A DNA stretch of 64,000 nucleotides from Hydrogenophaga sp. IBVHS2 (GTDB lineage: Bacteria; Pseudomonadota; Gammaproteobacteria; Burkholderiales; Burkholderiaceae_C), in contig NZ_NFUT01000006.1 of NCBI RefSeq assembly GCF_002127215.1, forward strand, positions 62,001 through 126,000, written 5' to 3'. The notes beneath the pieces were generated by a model, which saw nothing but the letters and a program-made list of their open reading frames with translations, was not told the DNA's origin and did not search any database. The position numbers and the translations under genes are program-made. Position 1 is the first letter of the stretch. Every line of letters starts with the position of its first letter. Below are positions 42,678-53,607 of this stretch, in pieces.

Positions 42678-43496
42678 ATGAACCCCATCCCAGACACCCC
42701 CCTTGTCGAACTGCGCGGCGTCACCTTCGGCTACGGTGAGCGCGTCATCCTCGACGACATTTCGCTGACCGTGCCGCGTGGCAAGGTCACGGCGCTCATG
42801 GGCGCTTCCGGCGGCGGCAAGACCACGGTGCTGCGCCTGATCGGCGGGCAGATCCGGGCCAACCGGGGCCAGACCCTGTTCGACGGCAGTGACGTCACCA
42901 CCATGGACGCTGCCCGGCTCTACGAAGCGCGCCGCCGCATGGGCATGCTGTTCCAGTTCGGTGCCCTGTTCACCGACATGAGCGTGTTCGACAACGTCGC
43001 CTTCCCCTTGCGCGAGCACACCGCGCTGCCCGAATCCATGGTGCGCGACATCGTGCTCATGAAGCTCAACGCCGTGGGCCTGCGCGGTGCCCGGCAGCTG
43101 ATGCCCAGCGAACTCTCAGGCGGCATGGCCCGGCGCGTGGCGCTGGCCCGTGCCATTGCGCTCGACCCCGAACTCATCATGTACGACGAGCCGTTTGCCG
43201 GTCTCGATCCCATCTCCCTGGGCACGGCGGCCCGGCTCATCCGCCAGCTCAACGACGCCATGGGCCTGACCAGCATCGTGGTTTCGCACGACCTGGACGA
43301 GACCTTCCACATCGCCGATCAGGTCATCGTGCTGGCCAACGGCCGCATTGCCGCCCAAGGCACGCCCGACGAGGTGCGCCACAGCACCGACCCGCTGGTG
43401 CACCAGTTCGTCAATGCCCTGCCCGACGGCCCGGTCCGCTTCCACCATCCGGCCCCGGACCTGACCGCCGACTTCGGCCCGGGAGGCCAGGCATGA
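42678..43496 (+). CDS. mlaF: Phospholipid-transport ABC ATPase MlaF
   Basis: A 272-residue cytoplasmic ATPase of the Mla complex that moves phospholipids between inner and outer membrane. Walker A is GASGGGKTT (about 41-49), signature LSGGMARRV, Walker [14 protein letters not shown] and H-loop in [11 protein letters not shown] 42678 is preferred over the TTG one codon earlier. No Shine-Dalgarno is visible because the gltD terminator directly precedes it. It overlaps mlaE by 4 bp. Operon order mlaF-E-D-A-C-B. Confidence 0.95.
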   Translation: MNPIPDTPLVELRGVTFGYGERVILDDISLTVPRGKVTALMGASGGGKTTVLRLIGGQIRANRGQTLFDGSDVTTMDAARLYEARRRMGMLFQFGALFTDMSVFDNVAFPLREHTALPESMVRDIVLMKLNAVGLRGARQLMPSELSGGMARRVALARAIALDPELIMYDEPFAGLDPISLGTAARLIRQLNDAMGLTSIVVSHDLDETFHIADQVIVLANGRIAAQGTPDEVRHSTDPLVHQFVNALPDGPVRFHHPAPDLTADFGPGGQA

Positions 43497-44275
43497 AGGC
43501 CCTGCACCCCGCCCGCGTGGGCCGGGCCGTGCGGCTCAAGCTGGCCGGCATCGGCCTGGGCGCCCGGCTGTTCCTGCGCCTGCTGACACTGTTCGGTGCC
43601 AGCCTGCGCCGATTCGGTCTGGTCCGCGACCAGATCCATTTTCTGGGCAACTATTCGCTGGCCATCATCGGCGTGTCGGGCCTGTTCGTGGGTTTCGTGC
43701 TCGGGCTGCAGGGCTACTACACGCTGCAGCGCTATGGCGCCACCGAGGCCCTGGGGCTGCTGGTGGCGCTCTCACTGGTGCGCGAGCTGGGGCCGGTGGT
43801 CAGTGCGCTGCTGTTTGCAGGCCGGGCCGGCACCTCGCTGACGGCCGAGATCGGTCTCATGAAGGCCGGCGAGCAGCTCAGCGCGATGGAAATGATGGCC
43901 GTCGATCCGGTGCGGCGGGTGCTGGCGCCCCGGTTCTGGGCCGGTGTGATCACGCTGCCGCTGCTGGCCGCGGTGTTCAGCGCGGTCGGCATCATCGGCG
44001 GCTGGGTGGTGGGCGTCCTCATGATCGGTGTGGACGCCGGCGCCTTCTGGAGCCAGATGCAGGGCGGTGTGGACGTGTGGGCCGATGTGGGCAACGGCGT
44101 CATCAAGAGCATCGTCTTCGGCTTCACCGTCACCTTCGTGGCCTTGCTGCAGGGCTATCTGGCCCAGCCCACCCCCGAAGGCGTGTCACGCGCCACCACC
44201 CGCACCGTGGTGGTGGCTTCCCTGGCGGTGCTCGGACTCGACTTCGTCCTCACCGCCATGATGTTCAGCATCTGA
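43493..44275 (+). CDS. mlaE: Phospholipid-transport permease MlaE
   Basis: A 260-residue inner-membrane permease of the MlaE/YrbE family with five to six hydrophobic segments. Typical blocks are [39 protein letters not shown] sequence (about residues 97-130) and a later [15 protein letters not shown]. It forms a dimer with MlaF below and the MlaD hexamer above. It overlaps mlaF by 4 bp and is followed by mlaD after 19 bp. Confidence 0.95.
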   Translation: MKALHPARVGRAVRLKLAGIGLGARLFLRLLTLFGASLRRFGLVRDQIHFLGNYSLAIIGVSGLFVGFVLGLQGYYTLQRYGATEALGLLVALSLVRELGPVVSALLFAGRAGTSLTAEIGLMKAGEQLSAMEMMAVDPVRRVLAPRFWAGVITLPLLAAVFSAVGIIGGWVVGVLMIGVDAGAFWSQMQGGVDVWADVGNGVIKSIVFGFTVTFVALLQGYLAQPTPEGVSRATTRTVVVASLAVLGLDFVLTAMMFSI

Positions 44276-44294
44276 ATCACCGGACCTCACCGCC

Positions 44295-44774
44295 ATGAAC
44301 ACCTCCAAAAACGATGTCTGGGTCGGCCTGTTCGTCCTCATCGGCGCCGCCGCGATCCTCTTCCTGGCCCTGCAGTCGGCCAACCTGCTCTCGCTCAATT
44401 TCGAGCCCACCTACAAGGTGACCGCCCGCTTCGACAACATCGGCGGCCTCAAGCCCCGGGCCGCGGTGCGCAGTGCCGGGGTGGTGGTCGGCCGGGTGGA
44501 GTCGATCACCTTCGACGACAAGACTTTCCAGGGCAATGTGGTGCTGGCGCTGGAGTCGCGTTACGCTTTCCCCAAGGACAGCTCCATGAAGATCCTCACC
44601 AGCGGTCTTCTGGGGGAGCAATACATCGGCATCGAGCCGGGTGGCGATCCGGAGAACATCGCTGCCGGTGCGGTGATCACCCAGACCCAGTCCGCCGTCA
44701 TCCTCGAAAACCTGATCGGCCAGTTCCTGTTCAACAAGGCCGCCGAGGGCAAGCCGGCCGAAGGCGCCCAGTGA
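44295..44774 (+). CDS. mlaD: Outer-membrane lipid asymmetry protein MlaD (MCE domain)
   Basis: A 159-residue protein with one N-terminal membrane helix (about 10-30, WVGLFVLIGAAAILFLALQ) and a single MCE domain (about 38-115, with LKPRAAVRSAGVVVGRV). The hexameric ring on top of MlaE receives phospholipid from MlaC. Length is usual for single-MCE MlaD. It is third in the mla operon; mlaA starts 20 bp after its stop. Confidence 0.95.
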   Translation: MNTSKNDVWVGLFVLIGAAAILFLALQSANLLSLNFEPTYKVTARFDNIGGLKPRAAVRSAGVVVGRVESITFDDKTFQGNVVLALESRYAFPKDSSMKILTSGLLGEQYIGIEPGGDPENIAAGAVITQTQSAVILENLIGQFLFNKAAEGKPAEGAQ

Positions 44775-44794
44775 GGCCGCACAAGGAGCACACC

Positions 44795-45526
44795 ATGAAC
44801 CCCGTCTCTTGCGTTTCCCGCCGACTCCAGCTCGCGTTTCTGGCGGGCCTGACCGCCTTGCTGGCCGGCTGTGCCACCGGCCCTGATGCCAATCCGCGCG
44901 ACCCGCTGGAGCCTTTCAACCGGGGTGTCTACCGGTTCAACGACGCGGTGGACACGGCGGTGGTCAAGCCGGTCGCCACCGCCTATGTGGAAGTCACGCC
45001 CCAGCCGGTTCGTACCGGGGTCAACAACTTCTTCTCCAACCTGGGCGATCTGTGGTCGACCTTCAATGCGCTGTTCCAGCTGCGGCCCAAGGAGGCGGGC
45101 GAGAACCTCATGCGCTTCAGCGTGAACACGGTGTTCGGCCTGGGCGGGGTGCTCGACATCGCCTCCGAAGCCGGCATTCCGCGCACCAAGATCGATTTCG
45201 GCCAGACCCTGGGCCGCTGGGGTGTGCCGTCGGGCCCGTATGTGGTGCTGCCATTCCTGGGCCCGTCGTCGGTGCGCGACACCGGCGGGCTGGTGGTCGA
45301 TCTCGCGGCCGATCCGCTGAACCAGCTCGACAACAAGGCCAACCGCAATGCCCTGTGGGCGCTGGAGGTGGTGGACATCCGTGCCGGCCTGCTGGGCGCC
45401 TCCAACGTGCTGGAAGAGGCCGCGCTCGACAAGTACAGCTTCACCCGCGACCTCTACCTCAACCGGCGCCAGAGCCAGGTCGACCGCATGATCGACAAGG
45501 GCATCGGCATCGGCGACGGTGAGTGA
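44795..45526 (+). CDS. mlaA: Outer-membrane lipoprotein MlaA (VacJ)
   Basis: A 243-residue lipoprotein with a signal peptide and lipobox LLAGC (Cys about 27). The family core DPLEPFNRGVYRFND follows, then NNFFSNLGD and RTKIDFGQTLGRWGVPSGPYVVLPFLGPS. MlaA removes misplaced phospholipids from the outer leaflet and hands them to MlaC. The ATG at 44795 has AAGGAG about 8 bp upstream; an in-frame GTG at 44771 is less likely. In E. coli mlaA is unlinked; here it lies inside the mla operon between mlaD and mlaC. Confidence 0.95.
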   Translation: MNPVSCVSRRLQLAFLAGLTALLAGCATGPDANPRDPLEPFNRGVYRFNDAVDTAVVKPVATAYVEVTPQPVRTGVNNFFSNLGDLWSTFNALFQLRPKEAGENLMRFSVNTVFGLGGVLDIASEAGIPRTKIDFGQTLGRWGVPSGPYVVLPFLGPSSVRDTGGLVVDLAADPLNQLDNKANRNALWALEVVDIRAGLLGASNVLEEAALDKYSFTRDLYLNRRQSQVDRMIDKGIGIGDGE

Positions 45527-45635
45527 TCACTCCGATGATCACCGATACGAATCGCAACGAATGACCCGGGAACCCGACACGAAGCTGCGCCATCGCACGC
45601 CTACCATCGGGTTTCCCCTACTGAAAGGAATTTCC

Positions 45636-46256
45636 ATGATCCAGCGCCGTTCCTGGCTGGCCATCCTGTCCCTCTCCGCCGCTGCGTGGGCACTGCCCGC
45701 GATGGCGTCCGACGAGGCGCCGGATGCCATGGTCAAACGCATCTCCACCGAGGTGCTCAACGCGGTCAAGGCCGATCCGGCCATCCAGGCCGGGGACATC
45801 AACCGCATCGTCAACCTGGTCGACACCAAGATCATGCCCAACGTGAACTTCACGCGCATGACCGCCTCGGCCGTCGGCCGGTTCTGGCGCCAGGCCACGC
45901 CCGAGCAGCAGAAGCAGCTGCAGGACGAGTTCAAGACCCTGCTGGTGCGCACCTACTCCGGCGCGCTGGGCGAGGTCAAGGACCAGACGCTGAGCTTCAA
46001 GCCGCTGCGCATGCAGCCCACCGACACCGAGGTCATCGTGCGCAGCGAGGTGCGCGGGCGGGGCGAGCCGATCCAGCTGGACTACCGCCTGGAAAAAAGC
46101 GCCGGTGGCTGGAAGATCTACGACCTCAACGTGCTGGGCGTGTGGCTGGTGGAAACCTACCGCACCCAGTTCGCGCAGGAAATCTCGGCCAAGGGCATCG
46201 ACGGGCTGATCGCATCGCTGGCCCAGCGCAACAAGACCAACAGCGCCCGGAGCTGA
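45636..46256 (+). CDS. mlaC: Periplasmic phospholipid-binding protein MlaC
   Basis: A 206-residue precursor with a Sec signal peptide (about 1-22, ending AMA). The MlaC/Ttg2D domain includes MPNVNFTRMTASAVGRFWRQA, YSGALGEVKDQ and WKIYDLNVLGVWLVETYR. It shuttles phospholipid across the periplasm between MlaA and MlaD. The frame is open from 45519, but the ATG at 45636 has GAAAGGAA upstream and begins the signal peptide. 109 bp separate it from mlaA, the largest gap in the operon. Confidence 0.94.
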   Translation: MIQRRSWLAILSLSAAAWALPAMASDEAPDAMVKRISTEVLNAVKADPAIQAGDINRIVNLVDTKIMPNVNFTRMTASAVGRFWRQATPEQQKQLQDEFKTLLVRTYSGALGEVKDQTLSFKPLRMQPTDTEVIVRSEVRGRGEPIQLDYRLEKSAGGWKIYDLNVLGVWLVETYRTQFAQEISAKGIDGLIASLAQRNKTNSARS

Positions 46257-46285
46257 GAGCCCCGGCCGCGTCCTGATCGATTTCC

Positions 46286-46573
46286 GTGACCGATACCTTG
46301 AATCCGGTGGCCCGCCTGCCCGAGCGGCTGACGCTGCATGAAGCAGCGGCCACCCTCCAGTCCTTCCAGTCCGCCGTGGCGTCCCGGGCCGGCCCGGTCG
46401 TGCAGGTCGATGCGTCGGCCTTGCGGCACTTCGACTCTTCGGCCGTGGCCGTGCTGCTCGAGATCGGGCGCGACCTGCAGCAGCGGGGCCAGTCGCTTCA
46501 GGTCGTCGGCCTGCCCCGGCGGCTGCGCGATCTGGTGGCCCTGTACGGCGTGGAGTCGCTTCTCCCTGCCTGA
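46286..46573 (+). CDS. mlaB: STAS-domain protein MlaB
   Basis: A 95-residue single STAS domain with VDASALRHFDSSAVAVLLEIGR, the usual phospho-acceptor/anti-sigma-antagonist-like loop. In the Mla complex MlaB binds and stabilises MlaF. The start is GTG 46286 (gtgaccgatacc), 29 bp after mlaC. It is small and diverged, so the name rests on the fold plus its place as the last mla gene. Confidence 0.88.
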   Translation: MTDTLNPVARLPERLTLHEAAATLQSFQSAVASRAGPVVQVDASALRHFDSSAVAVLLEIGRDLQQRGQSLQVVGLPRRLRDLVALYGVESLLPA

Positions 46574-46595
46574 AGCGGCCGGCGGACCCCCGCCT

Positions 46596-46601
46596 TAAAA
46601 T
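46596..46601 (+). promoter_or_regulatory. Candidate -10 box before the YadG-type ABC gene
   Basis: TAAAAT in GCCTTAAAATGGCCGG, 66 bp before the ABC ATPase start, the only AT-rich hexamer in this 94-bp gap. No good -35 found. Confidence 0.35.
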
Positions 46602-46667
46602 GGCCGGCTCACCCGCTGCCGCAGATGGTCTGCGCCCGACCGGTGAGACCTGCGGTCCCGCCTGCGC

Positions 46668-47593
<926 letters not shown>

Positions 47594-47597
<4 letters not shown>

Positions 47598-48349
47598 ACG
47601 GCTGGCAGACCCTGTTCTACAAGGAGGTCCTGCGCTTCTGGAAGGTCGGTTTCCAGACCGTGGCGGCACCGGTCATCACGGCCATCCTCTACCTGATGAT
47701 CTTCGGTCACGTGCTGGAGGACCGGGTGCAGGTGTACGACTCGGTCAACTACACCGCCTTCCTGCTGCCCGGCCTGGTCATGATGAGCGTGCTGCAGAAC
47801 GCCTTTGCCAACAGCAGCAGCTCGCTCATCCAGAGCAAGATCATGGGCAACCTGGTCTTCCTGCTGCTCACGCCGCTCTCCCACCGGGCGTGGTTCGTGG
47901 CCTATGTGGGTTCCTCGGTGGTGCGCGGCATGGCGGTGGGTGCCGGCGTGATGCTGGCCACCTGGTGGTTCGCACAGCCCACCGTGGTGGCGCCGCTGTG
48001 GATCGTGGCCTTCGGCCTGATGGGCGCGGCGCTGCTGGGCGCCCTCGGCGTGATTGCCGGGCTGTGGGCCGAGAAGTTCGACCAGATGGCCGCGTTCCAG
48101 AACTTCATCATCGTGCCCATGACCTTCCTCTCGGGCGTGTTCTACTCCATCCATTCCCTGCCGGCTTTCTGGCAGCAGGTCAGCCACCTCAACCCGTTTT
48201 TCTACATGATCGACGGTTTCCGCTATGGCTTCTTCGGCCAGAGCGACGTCTCTCCGTGGATCAGCCTGGGCCTGGTGGCTGCCGCACTCGCCGCCGTGAG
48301 CGCCCTGGCCCTGCACCTGCTCAAGACCGGCTACAAGATCCGACACTGA
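47594..48349 (+). CDS. ABC-2 type transporter permease (YadH-like)
   Basis: A 251-residue membrane protein with six hydrophobic segments and the ABC2_membrane signature NFIIVPMTFLSGVFYSIHSLP (about residues 172-192). It starts MNGWQTLFYKEVLRFWKVGFQT, a typical cytoplasmic amphipathic connecting helix. ATG 47594 overlaps the ATPase stop (ATGA). It forms a homodimeric exporter channel with the previous gene product; substrate unknown. bolA-like ibaG begins 1 bp after its stop. Confidence 0.93.
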
Positions 48350-48350
48350 C

Positions 48351-48590
48351 ATGACCGCCGAACAACTCCAGAACCTCATTGCTGCCGGCCTGCCGTGCGA
48401 CCACATCGAAGTCACCGGTGACGGTCGGCACTGGGCCGCGGTCATCGTGTCGCCGGCCTTCGAGGGCCTGCGCCTGATCCAGCGCCACCAGCGGGTGTAC
48501 GCCACCCTGGGTGAACGCATCCGCACCGACGAGGTCCATGCCCTGTCGATGAAGACCCACACACCGGCCGAATGGGCGGCCCAGGCCTGA
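48351..48590 (+). CDS. BolA family protein (IbaG type)
   Basis: A 79-residue small BolA-fold protein with [21 protein letters not shown] and a C-terminal [13 protein letters not shown], where the conserved histidine can bind a shared Fe-S cluster with a monothiol glutaredoxin. Position directly before murA is the IbaG/YrbA position in proteobacteria. In E. coli IbaG is linked to acid resistance and Fe-S metabolism. It lies in the same transcript as the ABC genes and murA (1 bp before, 1 bp after). Confidence 0.92.
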   Translation: MTAEQLQNLIAAGLPCDHIEVTGDGRHWAAVIVSPAFEGLRLIQRHQRVYATLGERIRTDEVHALSMKTHTPAEWAAQA

Positions 48591-48591
48591 C

Positions 48592-49869
48592 ATGGACAAA
48601 CTCCGAATCCGCGGTGGCAACACCCTGACCGGCGAGGTGCCGATCTCCGGCGCCAAGAACGCTGCCCTGCCCGAGCTGTGCGCCGCACTGCTCACCGACC
48701 AGCCGGTGACGCTGCAGAACGTGCCGCGCCTGCGCGACGTGGTCACCATGCGCCAGCTGCTGGACAACATGGGCGTGCACACCCGCACCGACGAGCCGGG
48801 CAGCATCACCCTGCGCGCGCCCGACAGCCTCAAGCCCGAAGCACCGTACGACCTGGTCAAGACCATGCGCGCCTCGGTGCTGGTGCTCGGCCCGCTGCTG
48901 GCCCGTTTCGGTCAGGCCAAGGTGTCCCTGCCCGGGGGCTGCGCCATCGGTTCGCGCCCGGTCGACCAGCACATCAAGGGCATGCAGGCCATGGGCGCCG
49001 AGATCGTGGTGGAGCACGGTTACATGGTGGCCCGCCTGCCGGCCGGTCGCAGCCGCCTGCACGGCGCCCGCATCGCCACCGACATGGTCACCGTCACCGG
49101 CACCGAGAATTTCCTGATGGCCGCCGCGCTGGCCGAAGGCGAGACGCTGCTCGAGAACGCGGCGCAGGAACCCGAGATCGGCGACCTGGCCGAGATGCTC
49201 ATCGCCATGGGGGCGCGCATCGAGGGTCATGGCACCAGCCGCATCCATGTGCAGGGCGTGGACCGGCTGCAGGGCGGCAGCCACCGGGTGGTGGCCGACC
49301 GCATCGAGGCCGGCACCTTCCTGTGTGCCGTGGCCGCCACCGGCGGCGATGTGGTGCTGCGGCATGGTCGCGCCGACCACCTGGATGCCGTCATCGACAA
49401 GCTGCTGGAAGCCGGCGCCGAGGTCGAGGCGGGCCATAACTCGGCCGGCGACTTCATCCGCATCCGCGCCAGCGGGCGACTGAAGGCGCAGACCTTCCGC
49501 ACCACCGAATACCCGGGTTTCCCTACCGACATGCAGGCGCAGTTCATGGCGCTCAACTGCATCTCGCAGGGCACCAGCAAGGTCACCGAGACCATCTTCG
49601 AGAACCGGTTCATGCACGTGAACGAGCTGGTGCGTCTGGGGGCCCGCATCCAGACCGACGGCAAGGTGGCGGTCATCGAGGGCGTGGAGCGCCTCTCGGG
49701 AGCCACCGTCATGGCCACCGACCTGCGGGCCTCGGCCAGTCTGGTGATCGCCGGTCTGGTGGCCGAGGGCGAGACCGTGGTCGACCGCATCTACCACCTC
49801 GACCGGGGCTACGACCAGATGGAGTCCAAGCTGCGCGCCATCGGGGCCGACATCGAACGCATCTCATGA
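48592..49869 (+). CDS. murA: UDP-N-acetylglucosamine 1-carboxyvinyltransferase
   Basis: First committed step of peptidoglycan synthesis: transfer of enolpyruvate to UDP-GlcNAc, cytoplasmic. The 425-residue protein has the N-terminal [16 protein letters not shown] with the catalytic-site lysine and asparagine, and the reactive cysteine in [15 protein letters not shown] (about C118), the target of fosfomycin. Two EPSP-synthase-like domains are full length. It overlaps hisG by 4 bp, so cell-wall and histidine genes are transcriptionally joined. Confidence 0.98.
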   Translation: MDKLRIRGGNTLTGEVPISGAKNAALPELCAALLTDQPVTLQNVPRLRDVVTMRQLLDNMGVHTRTDEPGSITLRAPDSLKPEAPYDLVKTMRASVLVLGPLLARFGQAKVSLPGGCAIGSRPVDQHIKGMQAMGAEIVVEHGYMVARLPAGRSRLHGARIATDMVTVTGTENFLMAAALAEGETLLENAAQEPEIGDLAEMLIAMGARIEGHGTSRIHVQGVDRLQGGSHRVVADRIEAGTFLCAVAATGGDVVLRHGRADHLDAVIDKLLEAGAEVEAGHNSAGDFIRIRASGRLKAQTFRTTEYPGFPTDMQAQFMALNCISQGTSKVTETIFENRFMHVNELVRLGARIQTDGKVAVIEGVERLSGATVMATDLRASASLVIAGLVAEGETVVDRIYHLDRGYDQMESKLRAIGADIERIS

Positions 49870-50525
49870 ACGACACCATCACCCTGGCCCTGTCCAAGGG
49901 CCGCATCTTCGACGAGACCCTGCCGCTGCTGAAGGCCGCCGGCATCGAGGTGCTGGAAGACCCCGAGAAATCGCGCAAGCTGATCCTGCCGACCAACCAG
50001 CCCGGCGTGCGGGTGGTGCTGGTGCGCGCCACCGATGTGCCCACCTACGTGGAGCATGGCGGCGCCGACCTGGGCGTGACCGGCAAGGACACCCTGATCG
50101 AGCACGGCGGCCAGGGCCTGTACCAGCCGCTGGACCTGAAGATTGCCCGCTGCCGGGTGAGCGTGGCCGTCCGCTCCGACTTCGATTACGCCACCGCCGT
50201 GCGCCAGGGATCGCGCCTGCGCGTGGCCACCAAGTACACCACCATCGCCCGCGAGTTCTTCGCCACCAAGGGCGTGCATGTGGACCTGATCAAGCTCTAC
50301 GGCAGCATGGAGCTGGCCCCGCTGACCGGGCTGGCCGATGCCATCGTCGACCTGGTCTCCACCGGCAACACGCTCAAGGCCAACCAGCTGGTCGAGGTGG
50401 AACGCATCATGGACATCAGTTCGCGGCTGGTGGTCAACCAGGCGTCGCTCAAGCTCAAGCAGGCCCGCCTGCGGCCCCTGCTGGACGCCTTTGCCGCTGC
50501 CACCGCGCAGGAGCCCCGCGCATGA
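49866..50525 (+). CDS. hisG: ATP phosphoribosyltransferase catalytic subunit, short form
   Basis: First step of histidine synthesis, joining PRPP and ATP. With 219 residues it is the short form (HisG_S), which lacks the C-terminal regulatory ACT-like domain and needs HisZ for activity and feedback control. hisZ is not in the window. Motifs: [16 protein letters not shown] and the PRPP-binding [16 protein letters not shown]. Overlaps murA and hisD by 4 bp each. Confidence 0.97.
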   Translation: MNDTITLALSKGRIFDETLPLLKAAGIEVLEDPEKSRKLILPTNQPGVRVVLVRATDVPTYVEHGGADLGVTGKDTLIEHGGQGLYQPLDLKIARCRVSVAVRSDFDYATAVRQGSRLRVATKYTTIAREFFATKGVHVDLIKLYGSMELAPLTGLADAIVDLVSTGNTLKANQLVEVERIMDISSRLVVNQASLKLKQARLRPLLDAFAAATAQEPRA

Positions 50526-51877
50526 ACGCACCCTTCGCACCGAGCGCACGTCCGTTGCGCCTGTCCACCAACCAGGCCGACTTCGAGGCCGCCTTTGCGC
50601 AGCGCCTGCACTGGTCGGCCGAGACCGACGGTGCCATCGAGCAGCGCGTGGCCGACATCCTGGCCGACGTGCGCGCCCGGGGCGATGCCGCCGTGCTGGA
50701 GTACACCGCCCGCTTCGACGGCCTGCAGGCCGACGGCCTGAAAGCGCTGGAGCTGACCCAGGTCGAGCTGAAGGCCGCCTTCGACAGCCTGCCCGCTGCC
50801 CAGCGGCAGGCGCTGGAAGCCGCCGCCCGCCGGGTTCGCAGCTACCACGAGGCCCAGAAGCGCGCCAGCGGCGAGAGCTGGACCTACCGCGACGAGGACG
50901 GCACCCTGCTGGGCCAGAAGGTCACGCCCCTGGACCGCGTGGGCATCTATGTGCCCGGCGGCAAGGCGGCTTACCCGTCGAGCGTGCTCATGAACGCCAT
51001 CCCGGCCCACGTGGCCGGCGTCGCCGAGATCATCATGGTGGTGCCCACGCCGCGCGGCGAGCGCAACCCGCTGGTGCTGGCGGCGGCCCATGTGGCCGGC
51101 GTCTCGCGTGCCTTCACCATCGGCGGGGCACAGGCCGTGGCGGCCCTGGCCTACGGGACGGCCACCGTGCCCCAGGTCGACAAGATCACCGGTCCCGGCA
51201 ATGCCTACGTGGCCAGCGCCAAGAAGCATGTGTTCGGCACCGTGGGCATCGACATGATCGCCGGCCCGAGCGAGATCCTGGTGCTGGCCGACGGCACCAC
51301 CCCGGCCGACTGGGTGGCCATGGACCTGTTCAGCCAGGCCGAGCACGACGAGCTGGCCCAGAGCATCCTGCTGTGCCCGGACGCCGCCTACATCGACGCG
51401 GTGCAGGCCGCCATCGACCGGCTGCTGCCCACCATGCCGCGTGCCGCCATCATCGCCAAGAGCCTCAACGACCGGGGCGCGCTGATCCACACCCGCGGCA
51501 TGGACGAAGCCTGCGCCATCAGCAACCGCATCGCGCCCGAGCACCTGGAGGTGTCCAGCCGCGATCCGCACCGCTGGGAGCCGCTGCTCAAGCACGCCGG
51601 CGCCATCTTCCTGGGCGCCTACACCAGCGAGAGCCTGGGCGACTACTGCGCCGGCCCCAACCATGTGCTGCCCACCAGCGGCACGGCCCGCTTCAGCTCG
51701 CCGCTGGGCGTGTACGACTTCCAGAAGCGCAGCAGCCTGATCGAGGTGAGTGCCGCCGGCGCCCAGACGCTGGGCCAGGTGGCCGCCGAACTGGCCTATG
51801 GCGAGGGCCTGCAGGCCCATGCCCGCGCGGCCGAACTGCGGCTGGACCCGGTGCCGCCGATGCGGGGTGGCGCATGA
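50522..51877 (+). CDS. hisD: Histidinol dehydrogenase
   Basis: Oxidises L-histidinol to histidine in two NAD-dependent steps with a zinc ion. The 451-residue protein carries [18 protein letters not shown], the metal/active-site region [13 protein letters not shown], and [10 protein letters not shown] with the catalytic Glu-His pair. Overlaps hisG and hisC by 4 bp each. Slightly longer than E. coli HisD by an N-terminal extension. Confidence 0.97.
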   Translation: MNAPFAPSARPLRLSTNQADFEAAFAQRLHWSAETDGAIEQRVADILADVRARGDAAVLEYTARFDGLQADGLKALELTQVELKAAFDSLPAAQRQALEAAARRVRSYHEAQKRASGESWTYRDEDGTLLGQKVTPLDRVGIYVPGGKAAYPSSVLMNAIPAHVAGVAEIIMVVPTPRGERNPLVLAAAHVAGVSRAFTIGGAQAVAALAYGTATVPQVDKITGPGNAYVASAKKHVFGTVGIDMIAGPSEILVLADGTTPADWVAMDLFSQAEHDELAQSILLCPDAAYIDAVQAAIDRLLPTMPRAAIIAKSLNDRGALIHTRGMDEACAISNRIAPEHLEVSSRDPHRWEPLLKHAGAIFLGAYTSESLGDYCAGPNHVLPTSGTARFSSPLGVYDFQKRSSLIEVSAAGAQTLGQVAAELAYGEGLQAHARAAELRLDPVPPMRGGA

Positions 51878-52968
51878 GCGCGCGGCCCGACCCGCTGGGC
51901 ATGATCCGCCAGGACGTGCAGTCCATGCACGCCTATGCGGTGCAGGATGCCGCCGGCATGGTCAAGCTCGACGCCATGGAGAACCCCTATCGGCTGCCCG
52001 ATGCGCTGCAGCGGGCCTTGGGCGAGCGCCTGGGTGCCGTGGCCCTGAACCGCTACCCGGGCCCCCGGGTGGACGATCTCAAGGCCGGGCTGGCCGCCCA
52101 TGTCGACCTGCCGCCCGGCTTCGGCCTGATGCTGGGCAACGGCTCGGACGAGCTCATCTCGCTGCTGGCCATGGCCTGCGACCGGCCCAGAGCCAGCATC
52201 CTGGCGCCCGAACCCGGCTTCGTGATGTACGCCATGAGCGCCCGTCTGCAGGGGCTGGCTTTCCATGGCGTGCCGCTGACGGCCGACTTCCAGCTCGACG
52301 AGGCCGCCATGGTGGCGGCCCTGCGGGCGCAGCGTCCGGCCATCACCTACCTGGCCTATCCCAACAACCCCACCGCCAACCTGTGGGATGCCGGCGTGAT
52401 CCGCCGCCTGATCGACGAGGCCGCGCAGTTCGGTGGCCTGGTGGTGATGGACGAGGCCTACCAGCCGTTCTCCAGCAGCACCTGGCTGGATGCCATGCGC
52501 GCCGAGCCGCAGGCCCATGCCCATGTGCTGCTCATGCGCACCCTCTCCAAGTTCGGTCTGGCGGGGGTCCGCATCGGCTACATGGTGGGGGCTGCCCGGC
52601 TGGTGGCCGAGGTCGACAAGCTGCGCCCGCCCTACAACATCAGCGTGCTCAATGCCGAATGCGCGCTGTTCGCGCTGGAGCACCAGGGGGTGTTTGCCGA
52701 ACAGGCGGCCGAGATCCGGCGCGAACGCTCGGCACTGATCGCCGCATTGGCCGCCATGCCCGGCGTCGAGCCCTTCCCCAGCGAGGGCAACATGGTGCTG
52801 GTGCGTGTGCCCGATGCCCAGCGTGCCTTCGACGGCCTCAAGGCCGCCGGCCTGCTGGTCAAGAATGTTTCTAAAATGCATCCGTTGCTGGCCCGCTGCC
52901 TGCGCCTGACGGTGGGAACCCCTGCCGAGAACGCCCAGCTGCTGCGCGCCTTCCCCACCGTCCTATGA
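51874..52968 (+). CDS. hisC: Histidinol-phosphate aminotransferase
   Basis: A 364-residue fold-type I PLP enzyme that makes histidinol phosphate with glutamate as donor. Features: [20 protein letters not shown] and the PLP lysine in [14 protein letters not shown]. The start ATG 51874 overlaps the hisD stop. Near the C-terminus the codons for NVSKM (52864-52878) are AAT-GTT-TCT-AAA-ATG, strikingly AT-rich in this GC-rich gene, and may hide an internal promoter for hisB. Overlaps hisB by 4 bp. Confidence 0.95.
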   Translation: MSARPDPLGMIRQDVQSMHAYAVQDAAGMVKLDAMENPYRLPDALQRALGERLGAVALNRYPGPRVDDLKAGLAAHVDLPPGFGLMLGNGSDELISLLAMACDRPRASILAPEPGFVMYAMSARLQGLAFHGVPLTADFQLDEAAMVAALRAQRPAITYLAYPNNPTANLWDAGVIRRLIDEAAQFGGLVVMDEAYQPFSSSTWLDAMRAEPQAHAHVLLMRTLSKFGLAGVRIGYMVGAARLVAEVDKLRPPYNISVLNAECALFALEHQGVFAEQAAEIRRERSALIAALAAMPGVEPFPSEGNMVLVRVPDAQRAFDGLKAAGLLVKNVSKMHPLLARCLRLTVGTPAENAQLLRAFPTVL

Positions 52969-53594
52969 CCTCCACGCCCTCCGCCTTCCCCGTGCCGCGC
53001 CCCGGCGACCGCACTGCCGACGTGCAGCGCAACACCAGCGAGACGCAGATCGGCGTGCGCATCAACCTCGACGGCACCGGCGTGTCGGTGCTGTCCACCG
53101 GCATCGGCTTCTTCGACCACATGCTCGACCAGATCGCCCGCCATGGGCTGATCGACCTGCAGATCCAGGCCGTGGGCGACCTGCACATCGACGGCCACCA
53201 CACGGTGGAAGACGTGGGCATCACCCTGGGTCAGGCCTTTGCCAAGGCCGTGGGCGACAAGAAGGGCATCCGCCGCTACGGCCATGCCTACGTCCCGCTG
53301 GACGAGGCGCTGTCGCGCGTGGTCATCGACTTTTCCGGCCGGCCCGGCCTGCACATGCGGGTGCCGTTCAAGAGCGGCATGGTGGGTGCCTTCGACACCC
53401 AGCTGGCCTATGAGTTTTTCCAGGGCTTCGTCAACCACGCCGGCGTGACCCTGCACATCGACAACCTGCACGGCGAGAACGCCCACCACCAGGCCGAGAC
53501 CGTGTTCAAGGCCTTCGCCCGCGCGGTGCGCATGGCCATCGAGCGCGACCTGCGCATGGGCGACGTGATTCCCTCCACCAAGGGCTCGCTCTGA
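52965..53594 (+). CDS. hisB: Imidazoleglycerol-phosphate dehydratase
   Basis: The 209-residue monofunctional dehydratase (no phosphatase domain fused, unlike E. coli). Two related halves carry the Mn-binding histidine motifs [10 protein letters not shown] and [10 protein letters not shown] short proline-rich leader (about 1-18) precedes the conserved [18 protein letters not shown]. Overlaps hisC by 4 bp; hisH follows after 13 bp. Confidence 0.97.
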   Translation: MTSTPSAFPVPRPGDRTADVQRNTSETQIGVRINLDGTGVSVLSTGIGFFDHMLDQIARHGLIDLQIQAVGDLHIDGHHTVEDVGITLGQAFAKAVGDKKGIRRYGHAYVPLDEALSRVVIDFSGRPGLHMRVPFKSGMVGAFDTQLAYEFFQGFVNHAGVTLHIDNLHGENAHHQAETVFKAFARAVRMAIERDLRMGDVIPSTKGSL

Positions 53595-53607
53595 GCACAC
53601 CGGCGCG

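Noticed and set aside
45527..45635. Upstream extension of mlaC from GTG 45519
   Set aside because: The added 39 residues precede a perfect signal peptide that starts at ATG 45636 with its own ribosome site.
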